Shown here piece after piece: positions 6,484-7,371 of a DNA stretch of 7,371 nt. This stretch comes from Methanosarcinales archaeon (GTDB taxonomy: Archaea > Halobacteriota > Methanosarcinia > Methanosarcinales > EX4572-44), in NCBI GenBank assembly GCA_004212095.1, contig RXIJ01000006.1:1-7371 (forward strand), given 5' to 3'. The notes under the pieces are model-generated. The model was not told where the DNA came from. It searched no databases and saw nothing but the letters and a program-made list of their open reading frames with translations. The stretch's first letter is position 1, and each line of letters begins with the position of its first letter. The position numbers and the translations under genes were made by a program.

Positions 6484-7371
6484 ATGAGTAGCGAAACAAC
6501 GTATAAATATGCAACCGATGCAACGTTATCAGTTTTTGATGAGGTTTCAAAGGTTATTGTAGGGCAGAAGGAATCTGTTGAAGAGATCGTTATTGCAATA
6601 CTATGTAATGGTCATGCGCTCGTGGAAAGTTATCCTGGTCTTGGAAAGACCTTAACTATCAGCACGCTTGCAAAGGTGATGGATTTAAAGTTCAGCCGCA
6701 TCCAGTGCACGCCTGACCTCATGCCTTCTGATATTACAGGAACGTATATCGTGGAAGAGCATGCTGGCAGCAAGGAATTCCGATTTGAGCGGGGTCCTGT
6801 GTTTGCAAATATTGTTCTTGCGGATGAGATTAATCGTGCATCTCCCAAAACCCAGAGTGCGCTTCTTGAAGCCATGCAGGAAAAGCAGGTGACTGTTGGC
6901 AAGGAGACGTACGTTCTGGATAAGCCTTTTTTTGTTCTTGCCACACAGAATCCTATAGAGATGGAGGGAACCTATCCTTTGCCTGAAGCACAGCTTGACC
7001 GTTTTCTTTTGAAAATAATCTTAGGCTATCCTTCCCCGGAAGAAGAAAACACAATTATCGAGAGATACACTGGAAACATCACACCAACTGTTTATAAAGT
7101 GCTTCCAAAAGAAACACTGCTTGAACTTCAAAAGCTCACGCGCGACGTTCCAATCGCAAACGATTTGAAGAGCAAGGTGATAAAAATTGTTGGTGCGACC
7201 AGGAGCGACAGGAAAGAAATAGAGTACGGGGCATCACCACGTGCATCCATTGGATTAATCCTTGCTTCAAAAGCACGAGCTTTAATACACGGGCGAAGCT
7301 ACGTATCAGAAGAAGATATTACTGCAATGGCATATCCTGTGCTTCGCCACCGAATCATTCTCACATTTGAA
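6484..7371 (+). CDS. moxR: MoxR-family AAA+ ATPase, cut off by the window end
   Basis: MoxR ATPases are ring-forming AAA+ chaperone-like proteins that often act with von Willebrand A and DUF58 proteins to mature enzyme complexes; the client here is unknown. The 296 codons present start MSSETTYKYATDATLSVFDE. VIVGQKESVEEIV follows at 24-36. Walker A is SYPGLGKT (49-56, Lys55). The family segment FSRIQCTPDLMPSDITG is next, then Walker B LADEINR (Asp114, Glu115), sensor 1 in ATQNP (Asn156), and EGTYPLPEAQLDRF with the arginine-finger region. The C-terminal lid domain (SPRASIGLILASKARAL, then VSEEDI) is the AAA_3/lid_2 arrangement. The first Walker A glycine is Ser49; related MoxR proteins often have Asp or another residue there, so activity is still expected. 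Typical members are about 310-330 residues, so perhaps 15-35 residues are missing past 7371. Its short gap to leuS suggests co-transcription. Confidence 0.95.
   Translation, partial: MSSETTYKYATDATLSVFDEVSKVIVGQKESVEEIVIAILCNGHALVESYPGLGKTLTISTLAKVMDLKFSRIQCTPDLMPSDITGTYIVEEHAGSKEFRFERGPVFANIVLADEINRASPKTQSALLEAMQEKQVTVGKETYVLDKPFFVLATQNPIEMEGTYPLPEAQLDRFLLKIILGYPSPEEENTIIERYTGNITPTVYKVLPKETLLELQKLTRDVPIANDLKSKVIKIVGATRSDRKEIEYGASPRASIGLILASKARALIHGRSYVSEEDITAMAYPVLRHRIILTFE

Noticed and set aside
6628..6651. Ser49 in place of the first glycine of the moxR Walker A motif
   Set aside because: MoxR-family proteins vary at this position (Asp is common), and the catalytic GKT, Walker B and sensor residues are all present.

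Overview
This looks like chromosomal DNA of a euryarchaeon from the methanogen or anaerobic methane-oxidiser side of the tree. Three things point there: a type-2 (atypical, zinc-dependent) seryl-tRNA synthetase, a family known mainly from methanogens and relatives; an archaeal-type leucyl-tRNA synthetase of 966 residues; and Shine-Dalgarno sites that fit an archaeal 16S rRNA tail. The species cannot be fixed from the window.

Layout. Positions 1-540 hold no intact gene: a frameshifted and stop-ridden coding remnant (about 21-309, + strand), a perfect 10-bp inverted repeat (367/417) and a short reverse-strand frame. Positions 540-794 (- strand) are a decayed IS200/IS605-type TnpA transposase whose 5' end almost touches the next gene. 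serS2 (806-2302, +) is intact. Positions 2303-3438 are a graveyard: a reverse-strand protein remnant with one in-frame stop (2303-2536); two diverged, inverted copies of one short repeat (2545-2640 and 2940-3153); an orphan + strand ORF (2608-2880); and the C-terminal piece of a DNA methyltransferase (3130-3438). Then come intact leuS (3562-6462, +) and, 21 bp later, a MoxR-family AAA+ ATPase (from 6484), which runs off the window near its C-terminus.

How it fits together. serS2 and leuS are housekeeping translation genes, each probably with its own start region; moxR is likely co-transcribed with leuS. The stretches around serS2 have collected mobile-element and restriction-modification debris. 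I found no intact new system. The points most worth checking are the unrecognised inverted repeat family, the possibility that 2608-2934 and 3154-3438 are two halves of one interrupted gene, and the IS200 remnant that now forms the upstream region of serS2.
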